A DNA stretch of 64,000 bases from Mesodorylaimus sp. YZB2_4 (taxonomy: Eukaryota > Nematoda > Enoplea > Dorylaimida > Dorylaimidae). The stretch is taken from contig JASANH010000702.1 in NCBI GenBank assembly GCA_030248295.1, positions 80,085 to 144,084 on the forward strand, given 5' to 3'. Of the stretch, positions 1 through 11,275 are shown one piece after another; the first letter of the stretch is position 1; each line of letters begins with the position of its first letter. The notes beneath the pieces were generated by a model. It was not told the origin of the DNA, ran no database searches, and saw only the letters and a program-made list of their open reading frames with translations. Both the position numbers and the translations under genes were made by a program.

Positions 1-863
1 GTTAGAAGTCCTGAGAGTTTTTGAATTCTTGTATAGTAAAGAGACGTGTTGGGCTTCTTCACAAACGCGACAAAACAAACAGCTGAAAAAAAATTTTTTG
101 GCGTTTTGTTCACGCTCCTCACTTTTTTTTCAAGTATTCCACCTTGTGCGAATGATTGCTTGAAAAGAAGAATAACCAAAATTGCAAAGTTCACGCCCAA
201 GTTCATTTCCATTCTTGAGGATGTTCATGATGATTAATTCATGATTCTTCAGCGTCTGCTGGGGGCTCAACTTAGGGACCTGACGCAGGTGTCCTGAGCT
301 CACGATCAGCACTCTTGAGCTCATATATGTATCAACAATTTTTGCTTTTACAGTGAGTGGACTGAATCTTGGTCTCCACAATTGACCTGCCAGGTCTAAA
401 CTGTATGGTGGATGATCAGTTTGTGTGAATCCTTATTCATCTATAGCAGCCTGGCAATTTCTTGCAGGGGTTTTAGTGAGATGTGCGGCAGTGTAAATTC
501 AAATTTTAACTGCTGCAGCTCATGCGGAAGGTACTTAAGGTGCGGAAGTTTTGAACTCCCTCCATATATATAGACACCAGGAAAAAACCATCACTTCTTT
601 TATGCGCCGATCATATCCGATAGCTTATCCCCTCCTTGAAAACACAATCCAAGATCACCCTCATATTCTTCGTTCACAGTAAGGTGCCTCTGCCACGCGA
701 AATTACATAACAAAAATTCACTTCAGTGATGAAGTCGAACCGCGTACCTTGTAGTTTCGAAACAAATTCTGAACCAATTGAGCTATACAAACTCGAACAT
801 ATGGGCCTTTTTCACGTCATACCCAACTGCCCTTGCAGCGAGAAAAGACGCTCAACTCTAAGC
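1..863. other. No gene recognised
   Basis: I see only short, unconserved open frames and AT-rich sequence here. No recognisable protein motif, LTR or terminal inverted repeat was found. Confidence 0.5.
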
Positions 864-1415
864 GGAATATTTTCGATAATCGATAAGTTAAGAATGTACT
901 AACCAAAAACTTTGTTTTTTGCAAGCTTCGCAAGATAGGTCAGGTCCGCTATCGTGTCACTTTTTATCGAAATTTGTCCGGTAGCTGACGAGCGACGGAT
1001 GAAAGAGGCCAAAATAGGGACTATTTCTGGGAATAACTTTTCGGGCATTGGTGCTTTCGAAAAATGAATATCAAAAAACAGATTCCGGAGGCTGAAGCTT
1101 TCAAAAAAAAACTAAAATTCACAACTGTACGACCTCTGGTTGTTGCTCTAGGCTGATGTTTATCCTTCTCCTCCTCTTCCTGCTCCTTCTTCCTGTCCTC
1201 TTCCCCCCCCCCCCCCCCCTGAACAAGAAATCGCGTGCTCTGGAACGTGACGACGGCGAGATGGATTTTGATAAAGATTGGCAAGATTGTAGACCCGGCC
1301 TATTCTGCAAAGTGTGTGAAAAATCACAAAATTTCTGTCGAACTATTCTCGAGTTATTAGCCGGCGAAAATAGTCCTGCAGCATTGTGCGTCTAGTTGGC
1401 TGGTCTAATCGTAAG
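864..1415 (+). repeat. Dispersed repeat family A, copy 1
   Basis: This stretch matches the reverse complement of 29535-30063 along almost its whole length. Both copies share, in order, a TTTTTTGCAAGC stretch, a GACGAGCGACGG-like block, a pyrimidine-rich CTCCTCCTCTTC run, CAAGAAATCGCGT and TTGGCTGGTCTAA. The short frame rich in Leu and Pro at 1156-1395 is a by-product of the pyrimidine run and is not a gene. The two copies are clearly diverged, so this is an old interspersed repeat, probably the non-coding part of a transposon. The family is not identified. Confidence 0.8.
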
Positions 1416-1877
1416 CAGGCACACTGTTGCAAGGACAGCAATAATTGCTTGGTGTTTACTTTCGATCTGGAGAACACTGTCTGATATGACGTGTCTACTT
1501 TTTGATGAAGACGCCTCTCCGCATAAGAATACCTTCAATTTATTGGCCCAAATCAATAAAAGTATCTAATAGCTCCCTTTGCATACAGTATGTAAAAGCG
1601 GCGGAGTAGGCTCAGTTTATGGGATAGGTGGAGAGTTTTATGTGAACGCAGCGTTCCAAAAAAGTTGCACTTTCTGAAGCCTCACGTCAAAACCATCTGG
1701 CGCTAGATTGGAACTGCTGTCTCTTGCTCTGGATGTCTCATCATCTGTCTTACCAACCTAACACTAGCTAGGCGCCGTTTGAAAGACGCGGATAAGGCTA
1801 TGAAGGCAGCAAGCACTAGCAGTTCTCCGCTTATTCATGGCGCGGCAGTTGTGTAGATGAGATCAATGTTTGATTTT
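1416..1877. other. No gene recognised
   Basis: Nothing recognisable lies between the family A and family B repeats. Confidence 0.5.
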
Positions 1878-2075
1878 TAATGGGTTGCAGTTTCTCTAGT
1901 TTTCCCAAAGCCGTGAAAACAGCTTTACATATCTTTTTGGGCATGGTGAAAATTCAGTTTCTTGAGCTGGATGTGAAATTTGATGTAACGCCAGAAAATT
2001 GTCAGCTGTGGTGAAATTTCTTGAAAAAATTGCAAACACAGCTTTGTTACTGGCACCAATTATAAGCAAAATTTT
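1878..2075 (+). repeat. Dispersed repeat family B, copy 1 (partial)
   Basis: It is similar to 33543-33720 on the same strand and to the left part of 35740-36142 on the opposite strand. Shared blocks include TTTCTCTAGTTTTCCCAAAG, CCAGAAAATTGTCAGCTG and GCAAACACA followed by GCTTTGTTGCTGG-like sequence. Only about half of the repeat is present here. Confidence 0.75.
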
Positions 2076-2655
2076 GTGTCCGATCAATGTTGAAGTCATA
2101 GTCAGGAAGCTCACAATTTCTCGCAGGTCAACGGTCAGGTTAGACAGTTTTTCAAGTGTCCTGTCAATGTCCGAGTAGGGGCTCGTTGCATTGAAGCCAA
2201 TACAAGTCAACTCATTTGGGTCAATTTTTAGGACAACTCTGTTCGGGACAACTAGTTTTCGCGTGTTGTAGCATATAAATGCGTGTAACACGGGTATCGT
2301 AGGAGCCGGCGCGGAAACAGAAAGTTGCCCTGAAACCAGATTTAAAGACGGGGAAAAATTCAAGCGAGGTCGCGGTGCTTTAGCGCCCATGTATTTCTAG
2401 GAGAACTGTTTAGGTCGAGTTCGATTTTGCCGCTCAAGCGACTAAGAAGTTGTTACGGGTGCTGATGGCACAAGTCAACCAATAAATCAGGTGCCTACAG
2501 CAATTATTCTGTCTTGATGTCAGTTGTCTGTTGTTATCCCTGCGCTCACTAATTGTTACTTGATTTATTAGCATTTTGCTACGTATCGTGTGTTTGATAT
2601 TGTGGCGAGTTCAAACGATGACAGCGACGGCGAGGAGCACCTTGACGAGCCGTCG
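2076..2655. other. No gene recognised
   Basis: No convincing coding or repeat signal was found. Confidence 0.5.
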
Positions 2656-2920
2656 CTGTCATCTGTTTGGTTGCTCATTTGAACGTAGAAAGCGATTTAA
2701 ACTGTGCCAGGTTTATAAACTTTATAACGGCCACTATGACTTTCGTAACATTCGTTTTATTCATCAAGATTCCATTGTTCGTACCAGTAATCGATTAGCC
2801 GATACTGATCACCATCTCATCGTGCCACGTCATAACTTAGAATCGTATGAGCGGTGTTTTTTGCATTCTTCAATATCTCTTTGGAAAGATATGCCGTGTA
2901 ATGTAGCCTGGGGGACCTTT
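2656..2920 (+). pseudogene. LINE reverse transcriptase, C-terminal scrap
   Basis: The frame encodes the region after the RT domain of a non-LTR retrotransposon ORF2. It has FERRKRFKLCQVYKLYNGH, then HHLIVPRHNLESYERCF, then LWKDMPCNV, in the order usual for jockey/CR1-like elements (RR.KL..LYK, later VPR......SF, and finally LWN.LP). It closely parallels the 48-kb LINE, which has FERRKMLKICQLHKFYNG and HHLVVPVHNFERFKQSF, so both are probably the same lineage. RT core motifs are absent, so this is a severely 5'-truncated dead copy, as is typical of LINE insertions. Confidence 0.75.
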
Positions 2921-3611
2921 TAGCTGGTTTCGAGAGCATATTTGACATACTGCGTAATTCTATTCTCTATTTTCTTTTTTGACGTTCCATAACTCTGCAT
3001 GTTTCTGGTCTCGAAGTGCACTGTCAGTGTTTGGCTTAGAATAAACAATGATAAATTGCGAATTTGATTCGTGGTAGGTATTCGTAGTGCCACTTGAACA
3101 AGTTCACTTGCTCTGTATACCACTAGAAAAGGGCCATTTGAAGGACCAAGGCCTAGGGCTTAGAAATAAAGGACACAGAGCTGCCACCAAAAAAACATGC
3201 GAAAAATTTCCCCTCTTCACGAGCTTCTCTATTCCTAAGCCCTGACAATCGTTCGCCTAAGATATACGGTGGGCAATATATTGCGTGCCGACTCATATTG
3301 CATAAAACCTTTGCTGCATCGCTTGCATGGTTCCAGTTATTACATTGCGGCGTTTTTCGCTAGTTCGAGTATTTTGCTCGGTGTTTTAAGTGGGCTGTGC
3401 ATTCGATAAATGGACAGTCCGTTATGTCAACTCTAGGCATGTTGGGATTGCAAACTGTAGGTCAATGAATTTAATGTTAATTTCGCCAACGACTGTGTCG
3501 CACAGTCATTGCGTCAAACATCATGTTTTGTGTATATCTATCATGTGAAGCATGATATATAGACACAAAATCTCTATCATGTATTCACATGTGAAGCACG
3601 CTCTATTTCGT
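2921..3611. other. No gene recognised
   Basis: This may include the 3' UTR of the preceding LINE scrap. An imperfect inverted motif ATCATGTGAAGCATGAT lies near 3540-3556. Nothing else was found. Confidence 0.45.
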
Positions 3612-3766
3612 GCTACGCTACTGTTGCCGCTTCAACCAAATTATTTTGTCATCGCAGCTGACGAACCCCACACACATTTTAAAAAAGAGCCAAGGCAAAG
3701 TGCTCGGAGTTTACATTCGACGTTAAATTAAGCAGCGCTTGCTTAACATATTAGGCAGATCTTGAC
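3612..3766 (+). repeat. Dispersed repeat family C, copy 1
   Basis: About 155 bp match the reverse complement of 8091-8244 almost base for base; I see only a couple of mismatches. The high identity contrasts with the decayed neighbours, so one copy arrived or was gene-converted recently. The two copies are inverted and bracket 4.3 kb that contains the lectin gene and a Gypsy gag. Confidence 0.9.
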
Positions 3767-4759
3767 AAATTTCAAATCCCACACAGAATAGCAAACATCG
3801 ATCGGGCGATTAATTTCTGGAAAAAAATGTAAAAAAAATTCGCTCGTGTTGGGCTCTCTGACAAGAGGTGAATTTAAGAGGGCGATTATACTTTTTTCCC
3901 ACTTTTTTATAGATTTCATGAATGGCCCTCGCTGTACAGGTGATTCGATCCTGGCGAACCTCTGGAATCAAGATTTATGTCGAATCACTCGCAGCTGTCG
4001 ACTGCGAGTAGTGTTGGTACGGTGAAGACTATAATGAAGACTACTAAACGCTGAAATATCTTTCTCGCCAAAGAATTTATTTCACTTCCGTTAGAAACTG
4101 TGACAAGTTTTAAGCTTTCTTTAGAAAGTGCTCGATTAGGCTGTTGCTAGTTGCAGGCAACGAAGGCACAGCAGTCATGCTTGGAGATTGAATATGAATC
4201 AGGGTCTTGGTGATTAGTACTCAGTCACCGACCAAAGAGTGAGCCTTTCGTTGGCAGCGTAAGATTCTGGATTGCTCGTTTGTGAGATCAGCCTGAACAT
4301 GGTCACGTAAGTGATGAATATCAGACGTCGCAACAACCCTGACATTTCAAGACGGAGTGCACTATAGGATCGATGTTAGCATTTTCAAAAAATAGCATGA
4401 CATTCAAATTCAGTTAGGGCGAAGAACATTTTTGTGTCAATGTTCTGTGCCAATACATATGCAGATCACATTAGACACAGTTATAGAACATGAAAATCGT
4501 TTATTTAAGTTCTGTCTAATCTGCATGCAAGCACAATCGCGAAGATAAAAGTGCGCAAAGGAATGATGAGCATAACTTTTAGTTTTGAACTTTCGAGGCT
4601 TATAGCCAATGGCAAACATCTGATGTATTCTCTCTTTGAAAAATTTTTAGAACAGTGAAAAAAATCTTATTCCATCTCATGCATTCTGAACACAAAAGCG
4701 CAACAAGCCAAGAAATCACCAGGCATGTTTTATATCATGGGTCCCTACAGGGAGCAGCG
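3767..4759. other. No gene recognised
   Basis: Intergenic. The right part should hold the 3' flank of the minus-strand lectin gene. Confidence 0.45.
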
Positions 4760-5777
4760 CTATGGCACGTAGTTGTAGTGCGAGCAGCTTCCATCACGTG
4801 GCGCTTGAACTGAACTGGGACATGACGGGCAAGCGTCTAAAACTGAGAACGAGAAGAGCTGACAAAATGCATTACAAGTTGCCATATCTCTGAGAAAATT
4901 GAAACTTCGACACCAAACTCTTCGCCAGCATGTATTGGCGCAATCTAGCGGTTGCGTCGCACTGATTGTCTCAATTAGAGTCTCTGTCAGGCACACATTG
5001 GTTTTTCTAAACTCATCTTCCCGGACTGTAAAAGAAAAACCTTCCAGTCGTAATAGCTCGAATTGAATCGTTATTACGAACTCACTGGAAAACTGGCACA
5101 ACGCCAGTAAGGATGAGTTACACCAGACATCTTCGATAATTCCGTCCAACCTCATGGTCATGCAGTAGTCGCCACCAAAATCATTAGCGCCACACATATG
5201 ATATCTAAGCCAAGTGTTGCCAGCGTTCATCCGTGCATTGGGCGATGTCACCCCATCGTGCCAAAATGTGGTGTCATTGGTCACTGAACACGGCCTACCG
5301 ATTGTGGCATCCTGACGTCGTAGTGCGAAATAAGGCATCCCGCCTCCTATCACCTGCAAATAAAAGGTGACTTTCGAGTGAAGAACGAGTACAAAGCGGA
5401 GTGGTACAAAGTTTGAGCCAAAGAGTATTAAAAAAGTCTCACAATCGAGCTTCAAGGGATGATGCCAGGATGGTTTCAGGTATCCCGAAAAGTCTATGAT
5501 ACTAATGCAGGGGACATGTCTCTTGCTCACCCCCCCTCCCCCCTTCGTCATGCGTAGGCTAGATCTTTGGAAATCGAGTCTTGGCACAAGAATTAGGGGT
5601 GTGGAGAAATGCGTCTGATGCATTTCCTGATACCGTCAAGATCTTTTTATATTCGCTGTCTGTATGGATTTGGGCCAATACTGCCCCCTGCGCCTCGCAT
5701 GTTTTCCAGGCATTCTCCCATGTTGATTTATTGCTCATAAGGAAAAAGCATCTTGGTCCGTCCATAACACTTCTCAA
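4760..5777 (-). CDS. C-type lectin + PAN/apple-like domain protein (spliced, 5' end uncertain)
   Basis: A probable secreted carbohydrate-binding protein. Exon 1 (5777-5634) carries the first half of a C-type lectin domain (STWENAWKTCEAQGAVLAQIH), matching the family's W..A...C...GA.LA.I signature. Exon 2 (5353-5086) carries the second half, ending VWCNSSLLALCQFS in place of the usual WND.C....FIC. Exon 3 (5025-4760) is Cys-rich (CANTCWRRVWCRSFNF) and resembles a PAN/apple module. Introns are inferred at 5633-5354 (GT...TTTGCAG) and 5085-5026 (GTGAGTTC...TTTTACAG, 60 nt), and the reading frame stays open across both joins. No signal-peptide exon was found upstream; sequence before the ATG still reads like lectin (FEKC), so the true start is probably in an earlier exon. 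The canonical EPN/QPD sugar motif is not evident. This is the best candidate host gene in the left half. Confidence 0.7.
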
Positions 5778-5823
5778 ACTGGAACACGCGCTTCGAGAGC
5801 ATTGTGGACCTGAAACTGCATGA

Positions 5824-6760
5824 GATACTTCAGAACGTCAAAGTAAAATCTCTGATGACTCGCTTACTTTGTGCTAATATTGGATTTAACCAAAAAAAAC
5901 TGGAAATTACAAATAAGACACATTATTTTGGTCGTATCAATCATCTTCACGGGCGTAGCTACAGTACAGAGGTTGAAAGGAGCCAGAAGCCCTGTTCCAA
6001 AATAATAAGTGACAAGTTTAACAGGTGCTCTCTTGTCAAGCTTTCTTGTCAGTGAGTGTCGCTATGAGCACTGTTGTAGCCATGCTTGACCTTTCTCCGC
6101 TCCCCCACAGCAACTAGACAATGCTCAATAGTCAGGGATATATGTTCAGGTTTTAATTTATTTAATATTACAGATAAGATTCTTTCTTGGCTCGCGATTG
6201 ACGCGAAAACCATTTGACCAGTAATTTCTAATAAGCTTCAAGATCTCGAACATAGCCCGTTACACGTCAACTGTCGAGTTTGCATTCTAACGAAGCTAAA
6301 GTTCTGTAGTGTGCGTCACAGAGAAATTTAAGAAGGGGTTCTCAAGAGATCCAACCGAGGGCTGGTCGGTCAAACGTTTCCACCCTTTTTTATGAGCTCC
6401 ATCAAAGTACTCATAAAACTGAATGTCTAGGTGGAAGTTTGATTTTTTGAAATAATATATATATATATGTATGAAACTGAAAGAAATTGTAGGGTGGTTG
6501 TAGGTGTTGGTAAGGTGGTTTTGGGTTTCTGAGTGGAGCCCTTTTGCGGCTGGGTGTGGCCTGCGGATTCTTTTGCGGCTGGTTGTGGCCTGCGGATTGT
6601 TCGCGGCTGATTAGCCTGCGGATTAGTTGCGATCACTTTGAGTGATCTGCGGATTCTCACCAGCCCACGAGGTTAGGCTTTACTGGGTGTTCGTGTATTC
6701 GCTCGTGTGGCCAGGCTGATCGTGAGATTGAGCAGCCTAATGTTGGAGGAGGTCAGGCTG
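5824..6760. other. No gene; short tandem repeat 6540-6650
   Basis: No conserved frame was found. At about 6540-6650 a TTTTGCGGCTGG...GGCCTGCGGATT unit of about 35 bp is repeated roughly three times. A short (AT)n run lies at 6455-6470. Confidence 0.5.
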
Positions 6761-6810
6761 CGGCTGCGGCTGCAGGGGTAGGCGTAGGAGGAAACGTCGA
6801 CCTGGCGGCG

Positions 6811-7806
6811 TTGATAAACGCGTTGCGGGCTGTTGCTGTCGACCTGAGAAAAGGTCAGCCTTTCTTCTCGTTATACGAGAAAGAGCCGTTGAGAGGGGCC
6901 GTTGATGAAGACGTACACAAATATTTCCAGAACTTTGAGTTCCTGGCTAGTCTGGTTGCCAACATGACAGACGAAATTCGTCTGATTAAGTTGAAGAAGG
7001 GACTAAGAGATAAAGCGCTAGTCGTTTTTCAGTCGGCTACGGTGGAGCAGGTCGATACGTATGAGCACACCAAAGCGTTCCTGATAGAACGGTTGGTGTT
7101 GCCGCATCAGCGCACCGTTTATCGGCAGTCATTCTTGACTAAGAAAAAGGGAGCTGCGTCGGTTAGTGATTTCTATCGGGAGTTGCGTAGGTTAGCTGAC
7201 CTGGCGTACCTGGAAACTCCACCAGACGCTAGAGAGGTCCTGGTGAAGGAACAGCTGGTTGATGGCACAGAGGTGACCACGAAGTTTGACCCCAACTATA
7301 AGATCTGGAAGGCAGGTTTCACACACTCGGGGGAGGATCTAAATGGCGTGTTGAGAGTCATGCAGGCTGCAGAAACGGTACAGAAGTCTGTTTCTTTGTT
7401 GCCAGTGTTTGCGAGTGGTACCTCGGACGACCAATTCACACGTGCAGTCGGCCAGTTGTGGAGCTCGGAAGGTGAGGGATCAAGCCGGGGTCCCCATGGA
7501 GGCTATAAGAGCCGAAATTGGAACGTGCGGAATGCTCGCCCTCGGGGTGGCGGCTTTGGCCGAGGCAGAGCGGTGGTGTCCCGAGCGGCACAGTTGGGGA
7601 ACTCGTCGGACGCTCGAAAGGATTGCTATGGTTGTGGTCAAACGGGTCATATTCGGGCGAACTGTCTGAATCGGAGGGCAGCTGATCAACAGCAGTCAGC
7701 TGGGCGGAACGAGAGTGCGGTGCCGAGGGCGGTAACAAATGCTTTGTATCCAAAGGGTACCAGAGGGCGGTCATCCCGGGGTCGAGGTCGGTCTTCTGAG
7801 TACTGA
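6811..7806 (+). CDS. gag: Ty3/Gypsy-type gag polyprotein (5' end open)
   Basis: A capsid/nucleocapsid polyprotein of an LTR retrotransposon, about 330 residues. The capsid-like part contains YFQNFEFLASLV, LKKGLRDKA, FYRELRRLADLAY and NYKIWKAGF. It aligns along its length with the minus-strand Gypsy gag at 23.9-25.0 kb (LRDLKTLVRQAYLGEP, NYKLWKAAY), so the two belong to one lineage. Near the C-terminus there is one CCHC zinc knuckle, CYGCGQTGHIRANC, followed by an Arg/Gly-rich RNA-binding tail ending SRGRGRSSEY. The frame stays open upstream of the TTG at 6811 through an Ala-rich stretch without an obvious ATG, so the start is unknown. No LTR was found upstream. The element is cut off about 280 bp downstream by a family C repeat. 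Confidence 0.85.
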   Translation: MINALRAVAVDLRKGQPFFSLYEKEPLRGAVDEDVHKYFQNFEFLASLVANMTDEIRLIKLKKGLRDKALVVFQSATVEQVDTYEHTKAFLIERLVLPHQRTVYRQSFLTKKKGAASVSDFYRELRRLADLAYLETPPDAREVLVKEQLVDGTEVTTKFDPNYKIWKAGFTHSGEDLNGVLRVMQAAETVQKSVSLLPVFASGTSDDQFTRAVGQLWSSEGEGSSRGPHGGYKSRNWNVRNARPRGGGFGRGRAVVSRAAQLGNSSDARKDCYGCGQTGHIRANCLNRRAADQQQSAGRNESAVPRAVTNALYPKGTRGRSSRGRGRSSEY

Positions 7807-7821
7807 GGCGAAGGGGGTAGA

Positions 7822-8090
7822 ATGCCCAGGGAAAATCGAAGACATGACAAAGAATTAGGACCTGATCAGCAGGACCAATTTGTAGAGTATGCCGGTGGCT
7901 GGGAGGAGCCATACGGGGACGACGTAGGTGAGGTGGAGGAGTACACGTATCTCACGTTGACCTCGCCCGTAGATGACGATAGGAAACCGTGTGTTGCGCA
8001 GGTGCAGGGCGATGGCCAGTCGGTTTCGATGGTGGCTGGGAATGGTGATACAGCGGGCAGTGGCAGTAACGCGCTCGGTACAAGTGGCAT
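7822..8090 (+). pseudogene. Gypsy gag-pol junction fragment, truncated
   Basis: An acidic open frame (EEPYGDDVGEVEEYTYLTL) directly follows the gag stop, where the gag tail or the start of pol is expected; the large Gypsy at 24 kb also has an acidic region at the end of gag. It breaks at 8091, exactly where the family C repeat begins, and its last codons are read from that repeat. Protease and RT are missing. Assignment rests mainly on position. Confidence 0.5.
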
Positions 8091-8244
8091 TGTCAAGATC
8101 TGCCTAATATGTTAAGCAAGCGCTGCTTAATTTAACGTCGAATGTAAACTCCGAGCACTTTGCCTTGGCTCTTTTTTGAAATGTGTGTGGGGTTCGTCAG
8201 CTGCGATGACAAAATAATTTGGTTGAAGCGGCAACAGTAGCGTA
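8091..8244 (-). repeat. Dispersed repeat family C, copy 2
   Basis: Near-identical inverted copy of 3612-3766, starting TGTCAAGATCTGCC. It truncates the Gypsy fragment on its left, which gives a precise breakpoint for the insertion or rearrangement. Confidence 0.9.
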
Positions 8245-8749
8245 ACTTCAGAACCCCTCCTAAAGTCAATAGAGCACTGAACCGAGTCTACATGGTGACT
8301 TTTAAATCGACTTCTGGTAAACGGCAATCATAAATCACTCTGTTGATGTTGAGGAAGGGGTGAAGCAGAGAATTGACGCATACAGGCCCAACGATGTCCA
8401 TGGTTACATGAAAGAAATAATCGAAAATTTCAGCTGTCACTAGCCGTTGAGCATTTATCTTGTTTCTTGTCGCACTCGCAGGATTTGTTGGGTGGAAAAG
8501 TGTGCTTTTAGCAGCATCAGGCAATATTTTGTTGTGAAATAGCCCTGGTCTGATCTTCTTCACTGCTCAAAAGCACAGTAAATGCCTTTTGCGCGTACAT
8601 GGATCATAGTGTTGTACATGAAAAAATGTCATATTATTTATTTTGGGTTTTATTTTATTGAGTCCAACAAAATCACAAAGTAAGCAAGTCGTTTAAGTTT
8701 TTACTTTTTCGAATATCACATTCAGCTACAGATCTGCAGTGTAACGCGA
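8245..8749. other. No gene recognised
   Basis: A 91-codon minus-strand frame (8288-8563) lacks recognisable motifs. Nothing else was found. Confidence 0.4.
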
Positions 8750-9055
8750 GGGCGTGCCCCAGTTTGAGAAGTGTGGAAGATGAATCACGATATTTTTTTG
8801 TTATGAATAATTACTCAACATGGGAGAACATGGGAAAACATTGTTACTACTTTCGACTTTTTGGAAGTGAAAGAGAGCTGCTTTCTGAAAGACGCGTTAC
8901 ACTTTCAGATGGGAAACAGAATGCCGTTTTTGGCACTTCTACGTCTGAATGACATACGTGGTAAGCCATGCTCAGTAACCAGTGACACCACATTTACTGA
9001 ACAGGAATACCAAGGACTCATTCATGCTCTAATCTCGAGCCCAAATACGATTGAT
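8750..9055 (+). pseudogene. Broken C-type lectin copy
   Basis: A degenerate paralogue of the 4.8-5.8 kb lectin. The first frame keeps a CCCCAGTTTGAGAAGTG-like lead-in and NNYSTWENMGKHC. A shifted frame from about 8900 keeps RMPFLALLRLNDIRGKPCS and VTSDTTF, matching GMPYFALRRQDATIGRPCS and VTNDTTF of the intact gene. The intron is absent or collapsed between the halves. The frameshift and the loss of the C-terminal lectin half and PAN module make it a pseudogene. It breaks off at the Gypsy scrap that follows. Confidence 0.75.
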
Positions 9056-9588
9056 CGATGATCTGACAGAGACGATAGAAATGTGCGCTAATTGTGCGCT
9101 TGTGCGCGTGGTCAAAAACCACGCCTTCCATGTATCGGGAATCACGACTTGTGTAGTGTCCTGCCAACGTTTAAACTTCCCAACGGCCAGATGCGGCAGA
9201 AGTCCCTCTCCTGAGAGCTCATAGTGCTCAGACAATCTCTGTACACCGAGCAGCATGAGCACCTGCTAACAGAGCTTCCTGGTCGCGTTCTAGATAGGTG
9301 ATAAAGGTTTGCCACTGACTATCAGCGCGTTGAGCAGCTCTCACGACCTCATCCAAAAAAAACAGTGTCTTGCTGCGTCTAATCGTGAGTATGGCCGATG
9401 AGCGGAGCAAGCGAGCCATGCGTACTGCACACGGGGCAGACAGGATGACGCGAAACCGCATCGGCCATGGTATTCAGTTTCTTAGGCATGTGCTGAACAA
9501 CCAGCCTACTGTAAGGGACCGGAGAACAGCAGTGACTCAGCCGATTATCATGGCTCACATATCTACCACCTGACTTTGGGTCAGCCAT
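9056..9588 (-). pseudogene. Ty3/Gypsy RNase H-integrase scrap
   Basis: Minus-strand frames carry the end of a Gypsy RNase H/tether region (VQHMPKKLNTMADAVSRHP, the usual ..PG..N..AD.LSR) followed in a shifted frame by LLPHLAVGKFKRWQDT and VVIPDTWKAWFLTTRTSAQLAHI, which resembles the start of the integrase HHCC finger. The RT and integrase core are missing. At least one frameshift separates the two parts, so this is a dead fragment. Confidence 0.7.
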
Positions 9589-10155
9589 GAGTTATGACCC
9601 GCAAGCTGGGCTCTAGGGACTGAACCAAGGATGAGCCCAGCCGCGCTACCTTGCATTACGAGTTTAGAAGAATGCTGAGCCACTGCATCACGGCCGCAAC
9701 AATGCACTGTTTACTGCTACAGTAGTTTTGACAAAGACAGAAAAATGACATGGAAATTACTCAGCTTTAGAAACGCTCTTGGAACATGCTCGGTGAAATA
9801 TTAAAAAATTGAATGAAAAAATTCCTCTCTCCACAACCTTCTTGATGCCCAAGCCGTGATAGTGCCTAACGACCCTTGCAGCTGCCAGCCTGCTACAGAT
9901 TGGTGCTGGTTCATGCAATACAGGTGGCGTGTGTGAGCTGGAATAGCCATACTGCAGTCTGCCTCCTCCTTGATATTAAAAGTGCAGAGACATCTCCAGT
10001 TCTGTCAATAGTAATGTGCGAATGAGGTTGTAGTGAACAGGTCCCTAGCTGTATGTACGACTAGATTATCTGCAATCAGTGCCCTAAAACTATGGCGCTT
10101 GACGGACACTCAAACCAGCTGCCACATGCTGTACAAGAGACTGTTTGCTGGGTCT
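9589..10155. other. No gene recognised
   Basis: No motif or repeat was identified. Confidence 0.45.
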
Positions 10156-10740
10156 CTACTGCACGCGCTGTTCTAGGCGGAATCGGAATGGTTTTATCGA
10201 TGTCTTCAATTCGCCACATGCTCTCATGTAACAATACCGCTCACGCACTACTTGCTGCTCGATGGATATTTCAGAGGCCAAGAGCGAAGAGTCGTCCGCG
10301 AAATTCTTAAGCAACAAAATCGGGAAATCATGCAATAAGCTGTCAACGAACGCATTATACAACGTTGCCTTAGGACACTTCCCTGCGGTACACCACTGGG
10401 GACTGACGCTGTGTTCGACAGGCATCCGTTGATCACAACCCGCTGCGTTCGGCCAGTCAAGTAGGATGATAACCATCTGATAATTTTTGAGGGCACACGA
10501 TGATCATCATGGAGAGCACGCAGCAGTGGTGGATGTCGGACCATATCGAATGCTTTTCGTATGTCCAAATATGGACCAACAACGAAGCTGTACTTTTTGA
10601 AATTCAAAGCAGTATGAATAAATTGACTCGAGCTTATCTTGCACTGTTGATCCCACGCCTCTTCACGAATCCACGCTACCAATCAGAAATAAGCAGGTTT
10701 TCGCCCAGGCGGCACGGCATTCCCGATCTGAAACTTGATT
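10156..10740 (-). pseudogene. LINE reverse transcriptase, central fragment
   Basis: The minus strand encodes the catalytic middle of a non-LTR retrotransposon RT: YLDIRKAFDMVRHPPLL (motif A), SYLTGRTQRVV, GVPQGSVL (motif B) and, after a frameshift near 10400, FADDSSLLA (motif C, ADD catalytic pair). The order and spacing suit a jockey/CR1-type RT. The frameshift and the missing endonuclease and C-terminus make it inactive. Frames to its right (to about 10950) may be further decayed RT sequence but are not convincing. Confidence 0.8.
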
Positions 10741-11129
10741 AGCAAGTGGACCCGTCGAATAATCCAGTTCATACATGGTCCATCACACCAAGTCAACTGA
10801 GTTTTGCTTACCTGGCAGCGCTTATCCACAATGCTTTCATGAAATACGTAGTCATCACGGAAACCCTGAGCTCTGGCAGTCTCTCGAACGCTGATCAGAC
10901 GTTTCTCAGTCGGTTAAATCACTCGGCCCCGAAATACGAGCATCATGCATAGTCACATCAAGTCGGCCTTCTCCGCTGTGTACCATCCGCTGCTCTCAGC
11001 CACTATGGCTAATATTGTTGGATGCAAATGCGACCTGTTTTCCCAGATTTCGGCACGAAAATCCCTATTTTCTTTGACTTTCGTAGCTTTGTATATAAAC
11101 CCTGCGATCCAGAGGTCGAATCGGACTAG

Positions 11130-11275
11130 GCACCCAGGATCGACCGAACACGGTTTTTGCACCGGACCAAACCTTACCGAACTTTTTCTCACATCTCACC
11201 GAACCCGAACCAAGCCGGACCGAGCCGACCGAACCGAACCGAACCTACCTACCGAACCGAACCGAACCGAATTTT
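11130..11275. repeat. Simple repeat rich in CCGAA/ACCGA
   Basis: Degenerate tandem 5-mers such as ACCGAACCGAACCGAACC occur here. A matching array in opposite orientation lies at 12195-12325. Confidence 0.85.

Noticed and set aside
1156..1395. Leu/Pro-rich open frame resembling a signal peptide
   Set aside because: It is read from the pyrimidine run of dispersed repeat family A, which recurs inverted at 29.7 kb without a conserved frame.
10745..10952. Plus-strand frame opposite the LINE RT as a gene
   Set aside because: It is the shadow of decayed RT sequence and has no motif of its own.
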